From contig NZ_JAAIXZ010000026.1 of NCBI RefSeq assembly GCF_010894435.1, positions 62,001 through 126,000 of the forward strand: a stretch of 64,000 nt of DNA, read 5' to 3'. Each line of letters opens with the position of its first letter. The stretch's first letter is position 1. Source of the DNA: Pyxidicoccus trucidator (lineage in GTDB: Bacteria > Myxococcota > Myxococcia > Myxococcales > Myxococcaceae). Position numbers and translations under genes: made by a program. The notes under the pieces were generated by a model. That model did no database searches, was not told the DNA's origin, and saw nothing but the letters and a program-made list of their open reading frames with translations. This document shows positions 26,710 to 35,261 of the stretch, piece after piece.

Positions 26710-28002
26710 ATGAGGATTTGCGGGATTGTTGCGCTGCTCACGCTCGCGGCCGGCTGCGTGACGACGCGGGTTGTTCACCTCGACACCGGACAGGGAACGC
26801 TGGTCGTCCACACACCGGTCGAGTCCGCTCCTGTCGAGATTGACGAGGACGCGTTCAAGAGTGCCGTCGCGCAGCTCGTGCTCGACTTGAAGCTGGACGT
26901 CGCCCTCAAGGAGGTCGGCGAGCAGGACCGGCGCTCGTTGCTCGCTTCCGCGGGCGGGATTGTCGACGGAACCCAGGGCCGTACGGTGCCTGCCTCATAT
27001 GAACGGATTTGCCGGCGGCAGAGTGAGCCTGAGAGCTGCCTGAGCCTGCTCGCAGGTGGGTCTACACCCGGCGCCATGGAGCGGCGGACGATGGCTCTCT
27101 ACTTCGCGCTGGATACAGTCTGGGAAGGCGTCGAGGAGGCGATAAGGGATTTGGCGGACCCTGTCGTGCTGCGGGCGATGATCACGACAATGATAGGGAC
27201 AGCGCTCATCCTGATTGTCGCACCCGAGCCCATCACGAAGCTCGTCGCGATTGCGTTGACGGCGTCCTTGATTGCATATCTTGGCACCGGCCCTGTGTGG
27301 CACATGGGTCGGGCATTCCTGCGACTCCTGGAGGAGTCAAAAGACTCCCGAAACCTTGCTGAGTTGAAGGATGCCGGGCACCGCTTCGGGAAGGTGCTCG
27401 GCGCCAACGGCACTCGTGTGCTGGTCCTCGTCGCCTTGGCAGCGCTCGGTGGAAAGAACGCCATGGCCGCACAGCGGCCCAGGCTGCCGGGCGCGGCCCA
27501 GGCTGCAATGCGGGCACAGGCCGAAGGCGGATTCCAGCTGTCAGCGGCCTTCACGGGCGAAGTACAAGCAATGACCGTCCCCGCAGCCGGGGTGCTGAAT
27601 ATCACTCTTGCGCCGACGGCTGTTGCAGCGGTTGCCCTGGGGACTGGAGGCGGGATTCAGGGCGACCTCGAGGGCGAGATTCATCACATCTGCACCAACA
27701 AGAACGAGGTATCCGATAGGACAGGCGGCCCGTGGAGCCCCATCTTTGAAGACATCTTCAAACAAGCAGGGATGACCTTGAATGACACCGTCAATCTGGT
27801 GCGCATCAAGGGGCACAAGGGGTCCCACACGCGCGAGTACCATCAAGAAGTGCTGAACCGGATTGCCAGGGCGATGAAGGGGTGCAAGGACACCGCTCAG
27901 TGCCGGACCAGGCTGGTCAATGAGCTGAGTCGAATCGCTCACGACCTGACGACGCCGGGCACGATGATGAGAAGACTCATCATGAAAGAGCCTGGGGTCT
28001 GA
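26710..28002 (+). CDS. sitA: SitA5-like lipoprotein toxin with AHH nuclease domain
   Basis: A 430-residue protein with lipobox LTLAAGC (Cys16). The middle carries a hydrophobic pair of helices around residues 155-200 (TMIGTALILIVAP and ITKLVAIALTASLIAYL), typical of the conserved delivery region of this SitA group. The C-terminus is an AHH-type HNH/endonuclease VII fold: EIHHICTNKN (His325-His326) and IKGHKGSHTREYHQ. The gene uses more A/T-ending codons than its neighbours, as polymorphic toxins often do. The immunity-like gene starts 4 bp downstream. Transfer by TraA/B outer membrane exchange is inferred from the family. Confidence 0.85.
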   Translation: MRICGIVALLTLAAGCVTTRVVHLDTGQGTLVVHTPVESAPVEIDEDAFKSAVAQLVLDLKLDVALKEVGEQDRRSLLASAGGIVDGTQGRTVPASYERICRRQSEPESCLSLLAGGSTPGAMERRTMALYFALDTVWEGVEEAIRDLADPVVLRAMITTMIGTALILIVAPEPITKLVAIALTASLIAYLGTGPVWHMGRAFLRLLEESKDSRNLAELKDAGHRFGKVLGANGTRVLVLVALAALGGKNAMAAQRPRLPGAAQAAMRAQAEGGFQLSAAFTGEVQAMTVPAAGVLNITLAPTAVAAVALGTGGGIQGDLEGEIHHICTNKNEVSDRTGGPWSPIFEDIFKQAGMTLNDTVNLVRIKGHKGSHTREYHQEVLNRIARAMKGCKDTAQCRTRLVNELSRIAHDLTTPGTMMRRLIMKEPGV

Positions 28003-28006
28003 CCCG

Positions 28007-28579
28007 ATGGAGCGACACTTCTTCAGTCTCGACTTCGACGTGTACGTGCCAGGACGTTGGTACCTCGCCGAGCCCACCACTCCCGCGGGGCAGAAGGTTC
28101 CTGATATCTGGGCATTCGTCAGCGGATGCCCGGTAGAGCCCCCCGGGCCGCTGCGAATCCCGTTCTCCCGTCCAGGCAGGTCGCTCGACTTCGACAAGAC
28201 AACGGTTGCCGGGACCCCCATCATCAGCGCGCAGGTTGCGAAGGTGTTCCGCGAGCTGGCGGGTAACGACGTGCAGCTCTTCCCGGTGGAGGTGCAGGAG
28301 CAGTCCGACGCCTACTACCTGCTGAACGTCGCGCGGACGGTCAGGTGCATTGACGACGCGGCGAGTGCGGAAATCCAGCTCTACACTCCAGAGGACGAGG
28401 AGCCGGAGCGGGTCGGTGAGTACCGCTCCGTCTCGGGTCTGCGGCTCGACAAGTCGCGGGTCGGCGACGCTCGCGTCTTCCGGCCCTGGGGCTGGCATCC
28501 CCCCATCATCGTTGAGGGGGAACTCAAGGAGGCCCTGGAGCGAACCGGAATCGTAGGCGGACGGTTCGACGCGGTTTGA
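28007..28579 (+). CDS. sitI: Imm11-like immunity protein
   Basis: A 190-residue protein with the build of the Imm11 (DUF1629, 'MXAN_0049 type') immunity family: MERHFFSLDFDVYVPGRWYL at the start, FRELAGNDVQLFPVEV in the middle, and SGLRLDKSRVGDARVFRP near the end. No signal peptide, so cytoplasmic. It follows the AHH-nuclease lipoprotein by 4 bp, the standard toxin-immunity order, and is convergent with the next gene (1 bp gap). Specific neutralisation of the neighbouring nuclease is inferred. Confidence 0.82.
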   Translation: MERHFFSLDFDVYVPGRWYLAEPTTPAGQKVPDIWAFVSGCPVEPPGPLRIPFSRPGRSLDFDKTTVAGTPIISAQVAKVFRELAGNDVQLFPVEVQEQSDAYYLLNVARTVRCIDDAASAEIQLYTPEDEEPERVGEYRSVSGLRLDKSRVGDARVFRPWGWHPPIIVEGELKEALERTGIVGGRFDAV

Positions 28580-28580
28580 G

Positions 28581-29906
28581 CTACGAGCGCTTGTCCAGGA
28601 TGCCCAGCGACATCATCGCCACCAGGAAGCCGTAGACGACGTGCTCGGGGCGGTTGGCGAAGGCCAGCAGCTCCGCCACGGTGCGGTTGCCGTCAATCTT
28701 CGGCAGCAGCTCCGCCTCCCACCGCTCCAGCTCCACCTCGTTGAGCTGGTAGGCCGGGGCCACGGCGGGGATGAGCCGGTCCTCGGGCTGGAGCAGCCGG
28801 CGCAGGCGCTCCGGCTTGTAGAGCTTCTTGATGCCCCGGACGATGAGGTTGGCCGGGTGGACGTCCAGCTTGATGGACTCCGAGGAGGCCTTCTCCCGGA
28901 AGCTCATCACGTAGGTGCCCTCGTCCCACGCGAAGAGCGAGTAGATGACGGCCTTCACCTGCTGGCCCACGTAGTAGAGCCGCTCGGTGTCCTTCAGCAG
29001 GCCGCGCTCCACCAGCACGTCGCCGGTGCGGCGGTTCGTCTGCGCGGCCACCGCCGACGCGTCCTGGAGCTGCTCGGGCTTTATCTTCCCGACGCGCACG
29101 AGGAACTGCCCGAAGCGGTCCGCCAGCAGGTTGGAGAGGGCGAACACCGGCGTGCCCTTCTCGAAGTACACCACCTTCTTGACCTTGCCCTTCTGGATGC
29201 CCAGCTCGCCCGTCTCGCGCGACAGGTAGAAGGCGGTGAGCAGTGAGGGGAGGTTGTCCTTCAGCTCGCCCCGGCGGCTGCCCGGCGCGCCCGCGCCCAC
29301 GGGCAGCGGGTCCGGCGGCCGGCCCGGCGTGGGCGGGCGCACATGGGTGGCCGGCACCTTCTGCATGGGGCTGGCGGTGAGGTTGGCGCCGCGGATTTCG
29401 GCGGTGATGTTGCCGCCGCCCGTCACCTTGATGCGGCCGGTCAGCTCCATGACGTCCTGAGGACCCTCGTCCTCCACGTCGATGTCCAGCTCCACCTCGA
29501 AGGCGTCCTGGAGCGAGGCGGCGGCCGGGCCCTTCTTCTCCGGGGGGAGGACCTTGGTCATCGCCTCCAGGAGCTTGTGGGCCTCGAAGGGCTTCTCGAA
29601 GTAGCCGGCGGCCTGGTACTTCGTGCGCGCCTCCACGGCGTGCTTGCCGCCCTTGAAGACGCCGGTGATGAAGAGGAGCGGGAGCTGGGGGTTGTCCTTC
29701 CGCAGCGCGTCCGCGAGGTGGTACCCCATCATGTCCGGCAGCAGGATGTCGAGAACGGCTGCCGCGGGGGGGTTCGCCTTCGCCACCTCGACGGCCTGCT
29801 TGCCGCGATTGGCGCCGGTGACCTCGTAGCCCGCTTCCTCGAAGAGCTGCGTGAGGAGGGACAGGAGTTCCTGGTTGTCGTCGACGACGAGGATTCGGGG
29901 TGCCAT
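28581..29906 (-). CDS. Receiver-domain protein with DUF4388 output region
   Basis: A 441-residue protein. An N-terminal CheY-like receiver has VVDDN, phospho-acceptor Asp53 in AAVLDILLPDMMG and Lys in YFEKPF. An acidic linker and a Pro-rich stretch follow, then a DUF4388/PATAN-type domain (LPSLLTAFYLSRETGELGIQ, VYFEKGTPVFALSN). ATG 29906 is chosen because the receiver starts there. Such hybrids are common in myxobacteria and link phosphorelays to motility or polarity proteins; the cognate kinase is not in this window. Confidence 0.9.
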   Translation of the reverse strand: MAPRILVVDDNQELLSLLTQLFEEAGYEVTGANRGKQAVEVAKANPPAAAVLDILLPDMMGYHLADALRKDNPQLPLLFITGVFKGGKHAVEARTKYQAAGYFEKPFEAHKLLEAMTKVLPPEKKGPAAASLQDAFEVELDIDVEDEGPQDVMELTGRIKVTGGGNITAEIRGANLTASPMQKVPATHVRPPTPGRPPDPLPVGAGAPGSRRGELKDNLPSLLTAFYLSRETGELGIQKGKVKKVVYFEKGTPVFALSNLLADRFGQFLVRVGKIKPEQLQDASAVAAQTNRRTGDVLVERGLLKDTERLYYVGQQVKAVIYSLFAWDEGTYVMSFREKASSESIKLDVHPANLIVRGIKKLYKPERLRRLLQPEDRLIPAVAPAYQLNEVELERWEAELLPKIDGNRTVAELLAFANRPEHVVYGFLVAMMSLGILDKRS

Positions 29907-30024
29907 CGCGGGGCGTACCGTACCAGAAGCGGGGTCAAGGGTCAGACAATCCGCCACCCGACAGGGGCCGGTTTCCGGGGAGGATGCATCCGTCCCGCCG
30001 GGGGGTTAGGGTGGCTGCCCCGTG

Positions 30025-30414
30025 ATGTCTTCCATCCGTCATCCCCTCCTCTCATGGACGGTGGGCCTGCTGGCCTGCCTGCCCCTCCTGCTGCCCGCCG
30101 TGTCCCTGGCGCAGTCCTCCGGCGACGCGGGCGTCCCCGATGGCGGCATTCGCATCCCCCTGCCAGATGCCTCGGTGGGCGAGGATGGCGCGGACCGCGA
30201 CAACCCCGAGGGTGAGGACGGCACCGGGCGGGTGAACACCGTCTGCCGCAGCACCGGGGACTGCTCGCCCCGCTTCACCTGCCAGGGCGGCACCTGCCGC
30301 TACACGGGTGTGCGGCAGGCGGAGCGCGTGGGGTGTCTGCTCGGCCCCGAGGCGGCGCTGGTGCTGGTGGGACTGGCGGCGGTGGCCGCGCCCCGGCGCA
30401 AGAAGAAGCAGTAG
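30025..30414 (+). CDS. Small exported protein with MYXO-CTERM-like tail
   Basis: About 129 residues: signal peptide (LLACLPLLLPAVSLAQ), an acidic Gly/Asp-rich mature part, a Cys pair region (CRSTGDCSPRFTCQGGTCR), and a C-terminal GCLLGPEAALVLVGLAAVAA followed by PRRKKK. The Gly-Cys, hydrophobic helix and basic end match the MYXO-CTERM sorting tripartite layout, by which myxobacteria anchor proteins at the cell surface after cleavage at Cys. A GTG 3 bp upstream is an alternative start. It is 12 bp from the next gene and may share its transcript. Confidence 0.75.
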   Translation: MSSIRHPLLSWTVGLLACLPLLLPAVSLAQSSGDAGVPDGGIRIPLPDASVGEDGADRDNPEGEDGTGRVNTVCRSTGDCSPRFTCQGGTCRYTGVRQAERVGCLLGPEAALVLVGLAAVAAPRRKKKQ

Positions 30415-30426
30415 CGGGGGGCGCGC

Positions 30427-31470
30427 ATGCGGCTGGGGCTCAAGGCGGACAACCTGCTGGAGCGCGTGGCGGACTGGTTCAACCTGGCCCCCAAGCCGGT
30501 GGCGCAGGCCTTCTTCGGGATGATGGCCTCCCGCACGCTGATGGCGGGCGTGCGCCTGGGCGTCTACGCCGCGCTCGCGGAGGGGCCCGCCTCGGCGGAG
30601 TCGCTGGCGGAGCGGCTGAAGCTCTCCCCCGAGGGCACCCGCACCCTGCTGGAGGCGCTGGTGGCCTGCGACGCCGTGGAGCGCCAGCGCGGCGGCCGCT
30701 ACCGGATTGCCCCCCGGGCGAAGCGGTGGCTGGACCCGCGCTCGCCGAAGTACGTGGGCGCCTTCCTGGAGTTCAACTACGCCCAGTGGGACTGGTGGAC
30801 GGGGCTGGAGGGCGTGGTGCGCTCCGGCCAGGCGGTGGACATCCACCAGTTCGCGCCGGAGGACCCGCGCTGGCGGGACTACATCCACGCCATGCACCAG
30901 TTGGCGCGGCTGGCGGCCCCCGAGGTGGCGGCGGCCATTCCCCTGCCCCGGGGGGCGAAGAGCCTGCTCGATTTGGGAGGCGCGCACGGCTGGTACGCCG
31001 CGGAGATGTGCCTCCGCAACCGGGGGCTGAAGGCCACGGTGCTGGATTTGGAAGGCAGCGCGCGGGTGGGCCGGGACATCATCACCTCGGCGGGGCTGAG
31101 CCACCTCGTCACGCACCGCGAGGGCGACGTGCTCACCGCGGAGCTGGGCGGCCCGTACGACACGGTGCTGCTCTTCCAGGTGATGCACCACCTGTCGCCC
31201 GCGCAGAACGTGGCCCTGCTGCGGCGGGTGCGCGGTGCGCTGGCCCCCCGGGGCACCCTGGCCGTCCTCGAGTACCTGCGCGAGGACATCGACGACCCGA
31301 CCAGCTCCGCGCCGCTGATCGGCCTGCACTACTTCCTCACGTCCGGCGCCGCGGCCTATGCGCCCGCGGAGGTGGAGGGCTTCCTGGACGACGCGGGCTT
31401 CAAAATCGAGCAGACCCGGCCCATCCGCCACCTCCCCTTGCAGACGCTCCTGGTGGCCCGGCCGGACTGA
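30427..31470 (+). CDS. SAM-dependent O-methyltransferase-like protein
   Basis: A 347-residue protein with an N-terminal winged-helix dimerisation domain (LGVYAALAEGPASAESLAERL) and a class I methyltransferase domain. Motif I is SLLDLGGAHGWYA; LLFQVMHHLSPAQN is the post-motif segment seen in plant-type O-methyltransferases. The substrate is unknown. It precedes the prenyl-phosphate sugar genes by about 120 bp on the same strand, so it may belong to that operon or only share direction. Confidence 0.85.
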   Translation: MRLGLKADNLLERVADWFNLAPKPVAQAFFGMMASRTLMAGVRLGVYAALAEGPASAESLAERLKLSPEGTRTLLEALVACDAVERQRGGRYRIAPRAKRWLDPRSPKYVGAFLEFNYAQWDWWTGLEGVVRSGQAVDIHQFAPEDPRWRDYIHAMHQLARLAAPEVAAAIPLPRGAKSLLDLGGAHGWYAAEMCLRNRGLKATVLDLEGSARVGRDIITSAGLSHLVTHREGDVLTAELGGPYDTVLLFQVMHHLSPAQNVALLRRVRGALAPRGTLAVLEYLREDIDDPTSSAPLIGLHYFLTSGAAAYAPAEVEGFLDDAGFKIEQTRPIRHLPLQTLLVARPD

Positions 31471-31592
31471 GCCGGGGCCACCCTGCCCTGGGGATGGAGG
31501 TCCGGTCCGCTGGTCGCCAGCCGGGCGGAGCCTTCCAATCCTGGTTTTCGGCATCCCCCCTTCCCCCTGCGTTAGCCTGCGTTCTTCTTCCG

Positions 31593-33038
31593 ATGCTCCC
31601 CGATACACCCCTGCCAGCCGACCCGCCGGACGTGCCGCTCGCCGTCGACCTCGACGGGACGCTGGTGCGCACGGACACGCTCCACGAGAACCTGCTCGCC
31701 CTCTTCAAGCACGCCCCCTGGCTGCTGCTGCTGGTGCCGCTGTGGGTGCTCAGGGGCAAGGCCTTCTTCAAGGCGGAGGTGGCGCGGCGGGTGGCGCTGG
31801 ACGCGGCGCGCCTGCCGTACAACGAGGAGCTGCTGGCCTTCCTCCACGAGGAGAGGGCGCGCGGCCGCCGGCTGGTGCTGGCCACCGCGGCGGACCGGCG
31901 CATCGCCGACGCCGTGGCCGCGCACCTGGGCCTCTTCTCCGAGGTCCATGCCAGCGACGGCACGGTGAACCTGTCCGGCGCGCGCAAGCTGGCGAAGCTG
32001 AAGGAGTCGCTGGGCACCTTCGACTACGCGGGCAATGACGGGGTGGACGTGCCGCTGTGGCGCGAGTCCCGGCAGGTGGTGGTGGTGCACGCCCCCGCCG
32101 ACGTGCTGCGACGGGCGCGCGGGCTGGGCCGCGAGGTGCACCGCGTCTTCGAGCGCCCCCGCGTGGGCCCCCGCGTCTGGGTGAAGGCGCTGCGCGTGCA
32201 CCAGTGGGCGAAGAACGCGCTCGTCTTCGTGCCCATGCTGGCCGCCCACAAGGCGCTGGATGCGGACCTGCTGGTGAAGGCGGTGCTGGGCTTCATCGCC
32301 TTCAGCCTGTGCGCCTCCAGCGTGTACGTGCTGAATGACCTGCTGGACCTGGACTCGGACCGCCGCCACCCGACGAAGTGCAAGCGCCCCTTCGCGGCGT
32401 GCGCGCTGCCGGTGAGCACGGGCGCGGTGCTGGCGCCCGCGCTGCTGCTGGCCGGGGCGGCGGTGTGCCTGCTGCTGCCGCCCGCCTTCTCCGCGCTGCT
32501 GGCCACGTACTACGCGCTGACGCTGGCGTACTCGCTGCGGCTGAAGCAGGTGGTGATGCTGGACGTGCTGGTGCTGGCGGGCCTGTACACGGTGCGAATC
32601 TTCGGCGGCTCGCTGGCGGTGGGCGTGCCCACGTCGAGCTGGCTGATGATGTTCAGCATGTTCCTCTTCCTCTCGCTGGCGCTGGTGAAGCGGCTGAGCG
32701 AGGTGCGGCGGCTGCGGCTGACCAACGAGGCGGCGGCCCACGGGCGCGGCTACCTGGCGCAGGACTACGAGCAGCTCGCCAGCCTGGGCGCCGCCGCGGG
32801 CCAGGTGTCCGTGCTGGTGCTGGCGCTCTACATCACCTCCAAGGAGGTGACGGCGCTGTACTCGCACCCCGAGCGGCTCTGGCTGCTGTGCCCGGTGATG
32901 CTCTACTGGGTGGGGCGGGTGTGGGTGCTGGCGCATCGCGGGCTGGTGAACGAGGACCCGCTCGTCTTCGCGCTGAGGGACCGGGTGAGCTACGCGGTGG
33001 GGCTCGTCTCGGCGCTGGTGCTATGGGTCGCCCGGTGA
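31593..33038 (+). CDS. HAD phosphatase-UbiA fusion, decaprenyl-phosphate phosphoribosyltransferase-like
   Basis: A 481-residue bifunctional protein. The N-terminus is a HAD hydrolase with motif I VDLDGTLVRTDTL (Asp19, Asp21). From about residue 190 it is a UbiA-type membrane prenyltransferase with NDLLDLDSDRRHP (Asn248-Asp249) and the second motif MLDVLVLAGLYTVRI. UbiA members of this branch (Rv3806c type) transfer 5-phosphoribose from PRPP to polyprenyl phosphate. The fused HAD domain could remove the 5-phosphate, giving two pathway steps in one chain. DprE1- and DprE2-like genes follow. The ATG at 31593 is preferred because the HAD motif begins 19 residues later. Confidence 0.88.
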   Translation: MLPDTPLPADPPDVPLAVDLDGTLVRTDTLHENLLALFKHAPWLLLLVPLWVLRGKAFFKAEVARRVALDAARLPYNEELLAFLHEERARGRRLVLATAADRRIADAVAAHLGLFSEVHASDGTVNLSGARKLAKLKESLGTFDYAGNDGVDVPLWRESRQVVVVHAPADVLRRARGLGREVHRVFERPRVGPRVWVKALRVHQWAKNALVFVPMLAAHKALDADLLVKAVLGFIAFSLCASSVYVLNDLLDLDSDRRHPTKCKRPFAACALPVSTGAVLAPALLLAGAAVCLLLPPAFSALLATYYALTLAYSLRLKQVVMLDVLVLAGLYTVRIFGGSLAVGVPTSSWLMMFSMFLFLSLALVKRLSEVRRLRLTNEAAAHGRGYLAQDYEQLASLGAAAGQVSVLVLALYITSKEVTALYSHPERLWLLCPVMLYWVGRVWVLAHRGLVNEDPLVFALRDRVSYAVGLVSALVLWVAR

Positions 33039-33051
33039 GAGGACTCGCGCG

Positions 33052-34443
33052 ATGAAGGCTCTGGAGTCCTGGGGGCGCTATCCCCGCGTCGAACAACGGA
33101 CGCAGCCGCTGGTGTGGCGCACCGACGCGCTGCCCCGGCCCGGCGGGACGCTGCTGCCCCATGGCCTGGGCCGCAGCTATGGCGACTCGTGCCTCAACGA
33201 GGGCGGGACGCTGCTGCTCACCTCGGGGCTGGACAGGCTCATCTCCTTCGACACGGCCACCGGCGTGGTGCGCTGCGAGGCGGGCGTCACGCTGGATACG
33301 CTGCTGCGGCTGGCGGCGCCGCGCGGCTGGTTCCTCCCGGTGACGCCGGGCACCAAGTTCGTCACGGTGGGCGGCGCCCTCGCCAACGACGTGCACGGGA
33401 AGAACCACCACCGGGGCGGCACCTTCGGCCGGTACGTGCGGCGCTTCGAGCTGGTGCGCTCGGACGGCAGCCGCCGGGTGTGCGCGCCGGACGAGAATCC
33501 GGACTGGTACGGGGCGACGATTGGCGGCCTGGGGCTCACCGGGCTCGTCACCTGGGCGGAGGTGCAGCTCAAGCCCATCAGCAACCCGTACGTGCTTCAG
33601 GAGACGGTGCCCTTCGGGAACCTGGACGAGTTCCTCGTCGTCGCCCGTGAGTCCGAGACAGACTACGAGTTCACCATGGCCTGGGTGGACTGCCTGGCCC
33701 GGGGGAAGAAGCTGGGGCGCGGCCTGCTGTACCGGGGCAACTTCGCGCCTCCGCAGTTCGACGGGCTGCCGCTGGCGAAGAGCCACCTGTCCCACGGCTC
33801 GGGGCTGGCGGTGCCCATGGACATGCCGGCCTTCTGCCTCAACCGGCTGTCGGTGTCCGCGTTCAACTGGCTCTACTACCACCGGCAGAACGGCAAGCCG
33901 AAGCAGCGGCTCACGCACTACGACCCGTTCTTCTACCCGCTGGACGCCATCTACGGGTGGAACCGCATCTACGGCAAGCGGGGCTTCCTCCAGTTCCAGT
34001 GCGTGGTGCCCTACACCACCGCACGCGACGCGCTGGCGGAAATCCTGGAGCGCAGCTCGCGCGGCGGGCTGCCCAGCTTCCTCTCCGTGCTGAAGACCTT
34101 CGGCGACCTTCCGTCTCCGGGGTGGATGTCCTTCCCCCGCCAGGGCGTGACGCTGGCCATGGACTTCGCCAACCGCGGCGAGAAGACGTGGCGGCTGGTG
34201 GAGGAGCTGGACAAGGTGACGCGCGAGGCGGGCGGCGCGGTGTACCCGGCGAAGGACGCGCGGATGAGCCCGGAGAGCTTCGCGGCGTACTTCCCCCGGC
34301 GGGAGGAGTTCTCCCGCTACCTGGACCCGGCCTTCTCCTCCTCCTTCTGGCGGCGGGTGAACCCGGTGGCCCTGCCCTTCTCCCTGGAGTCCGAGCGCGG
34401 CCCGGCGGCCTCGCGGCCCCAGTCCCTGCTTGCGATTCGCTGA
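33052..34443 (+). CDS. dprE1: DprE1-like FAD-dependent oxidoreductase
   Basis: A 463-residue FAD-linked oxidase. TPGTKFVTVGGALANDVHG with GKNHHRGGTFG matches the flavin-binding region of mycobacterial DprE1, which oxidises the 2'-hydroxyl of decaprenyl-phosphoryl-ribose. The C-terminal half also aligns: VYPAKDAR keeps the active-site Lys (Lys418 in M. tuberculosis). The Cys387 attacked by benzothiazinones is Ala369 here (GVTLAMDF against WNICVDF), so covalent inhibition would not be expected. It starts 14 bp after the HAD-UbiA gene. The polyprenyl chain length is unknown. Confidence 0.88.
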   Translation: MKALESWGRYPRVEQRTQPLVWRTDALPRPGGTLLPHGLGRSYGDSCLNEGGTLLLTSGLDRLISFDTATGVVRCEAGVTLDTLLRLAAPRGWFLPVTPGTKFVTVGGALANDVHGKNHHRGGTFGRYVRRFELVRSDGSRRVCAPDENPDWYGATIGGLGLTGLVTWAEVQLKPISNPYVLQETVPFGNLDEFLVVARESETDYEFTMAWVDCLARGKKLGRGLLYRGNFAPPQFDGLPLAKSHLSHGSGLAVPMDMPAFCLNRLSVSAFNWLYYHRQNGKPKQRLTHYDPFFYPLDAIYGWNRIYGKRGFLQFQCVVPYTTARDALAEILERSSRGGLPSFLSVLKTFGDLPSPGWMSFPRQGVTLAMDFANRGEKTWRLVEELDKVTREAGGAVYPAKDARMSPESFAAYFPRREEFSRYLDPAFSSSFWRRVNPVALPFSLESERGPAASRPQSLLAIR

Positions 34444-34467
34444 CCCCTCCCCGAGATTCCGCACCCC

Positions 34468-35205
34468 ATGAAGAAAGTGCTCGTCCTCGGCGCCACCAGC
34501 GCCATTGCCCAGGCGACGGTGCGGCTGCTCGCCGCGCGCGGCGCCTCGCTGTACCTCGTCGGCCGCAACGCGGCGAACCTGGAGGCGGTGGCGCAGGATG
34601 CCACCACGCGCGGCGCGGCGAAGGTGGCAGCGCAGGCGGTGGACCTGAACGACTTCTCCGCGCACGAGGCGATGGTGGACGCGGCGTACACGGCGCTGGG
34701 CGGGCTGGACGGCGTGGTGCTGGCGCACGGCGTGCTGGGTGACCAGGCCGAGGCGCAGAAGTCCTGGGCCGCGACGGAGACGGTCCTGCGCACCAACTTC
34801 CTGAGCGCGGTGTCCCTGCTGACGGTGCTGGCCAACCGCTTCGAGGCGCAGAAGGCCGGGACGCTGGTGGTGATTTCGTCCGTGGCCGGAGACCGCGGCC
34901 GGCAGAGCAACTACGTGTACGGCGCGTCGAAGGGCGCGCTCAACGTGTTCCTCCAGGGCCTGCGCAACCGACTGGCGAAGTCCGGCGTGGCCGTCGTCAC
35001 CGTGAAGCCCGGCTTCGTGGACACACCGATGACGGCGCACCTGCCGAAGAACAAGCTGTTCGCCTCGCCGGACAAGGTGGCGCGCGGGCTGCTGAGCGCC
35101 GCGGATGCGCGCAAGAACGAGGTCTACGTCCCCGGCATCTGGGCGCTCATCATGCTCATCATCCGGACGATTCCGGAGACCGTGTTCAAGCGGATGAAGC
35201 TGTAG
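34468..35205 (+). CDS. dprE2: DprE2-like short-chain dehydrogenase
   Basis: A 245-residue SDR with nucleotide motif LVLGATSAIAQATV and catalytic block SSVAGDRGRQSNYVYGASK (Ser...Tyr-x3-Lys). The C-terminus (VPGIWALIMLIIRTIPETVF) resembles mycobacterial DprE2, which reduces the DprE1 keto product to polyprenyl-phosphoryl-arabinose. It follows the DprE1-like gene by 24 bp. Together the three genes give a full path from polyprenyl phosphate to an arabinose donor; no arabinosyltransferase is visible nearby. Confidence 0.87.
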   Translation: MKKVLVLGATSAIAQATVRLLAARGASLYLVGRNAANLEAVAQDATTRGAAKVAAQAVDLNDFSAHEAMVDAAYTALGGLDGVVLAHGVLGDQAEAQKSWAATETVLRTNFLSAVSLLTVLANRFEAQKAGTLVVISSVAGDRGRQSNYVYGASKGALNVFLQGLRNRLAKSGVAVVTVKPGFVDTPMTAHLPKNKLFASPDKVARGLLSAADARKNEVYVPGIWALIMLIIRTIPETVFKRMKL

Positions 35206-35261
35206 CCGGGCGCGGGGGCAGGCCGCTTGTCAGAAGGGGCTGATATCCCCACACTTCGAGC

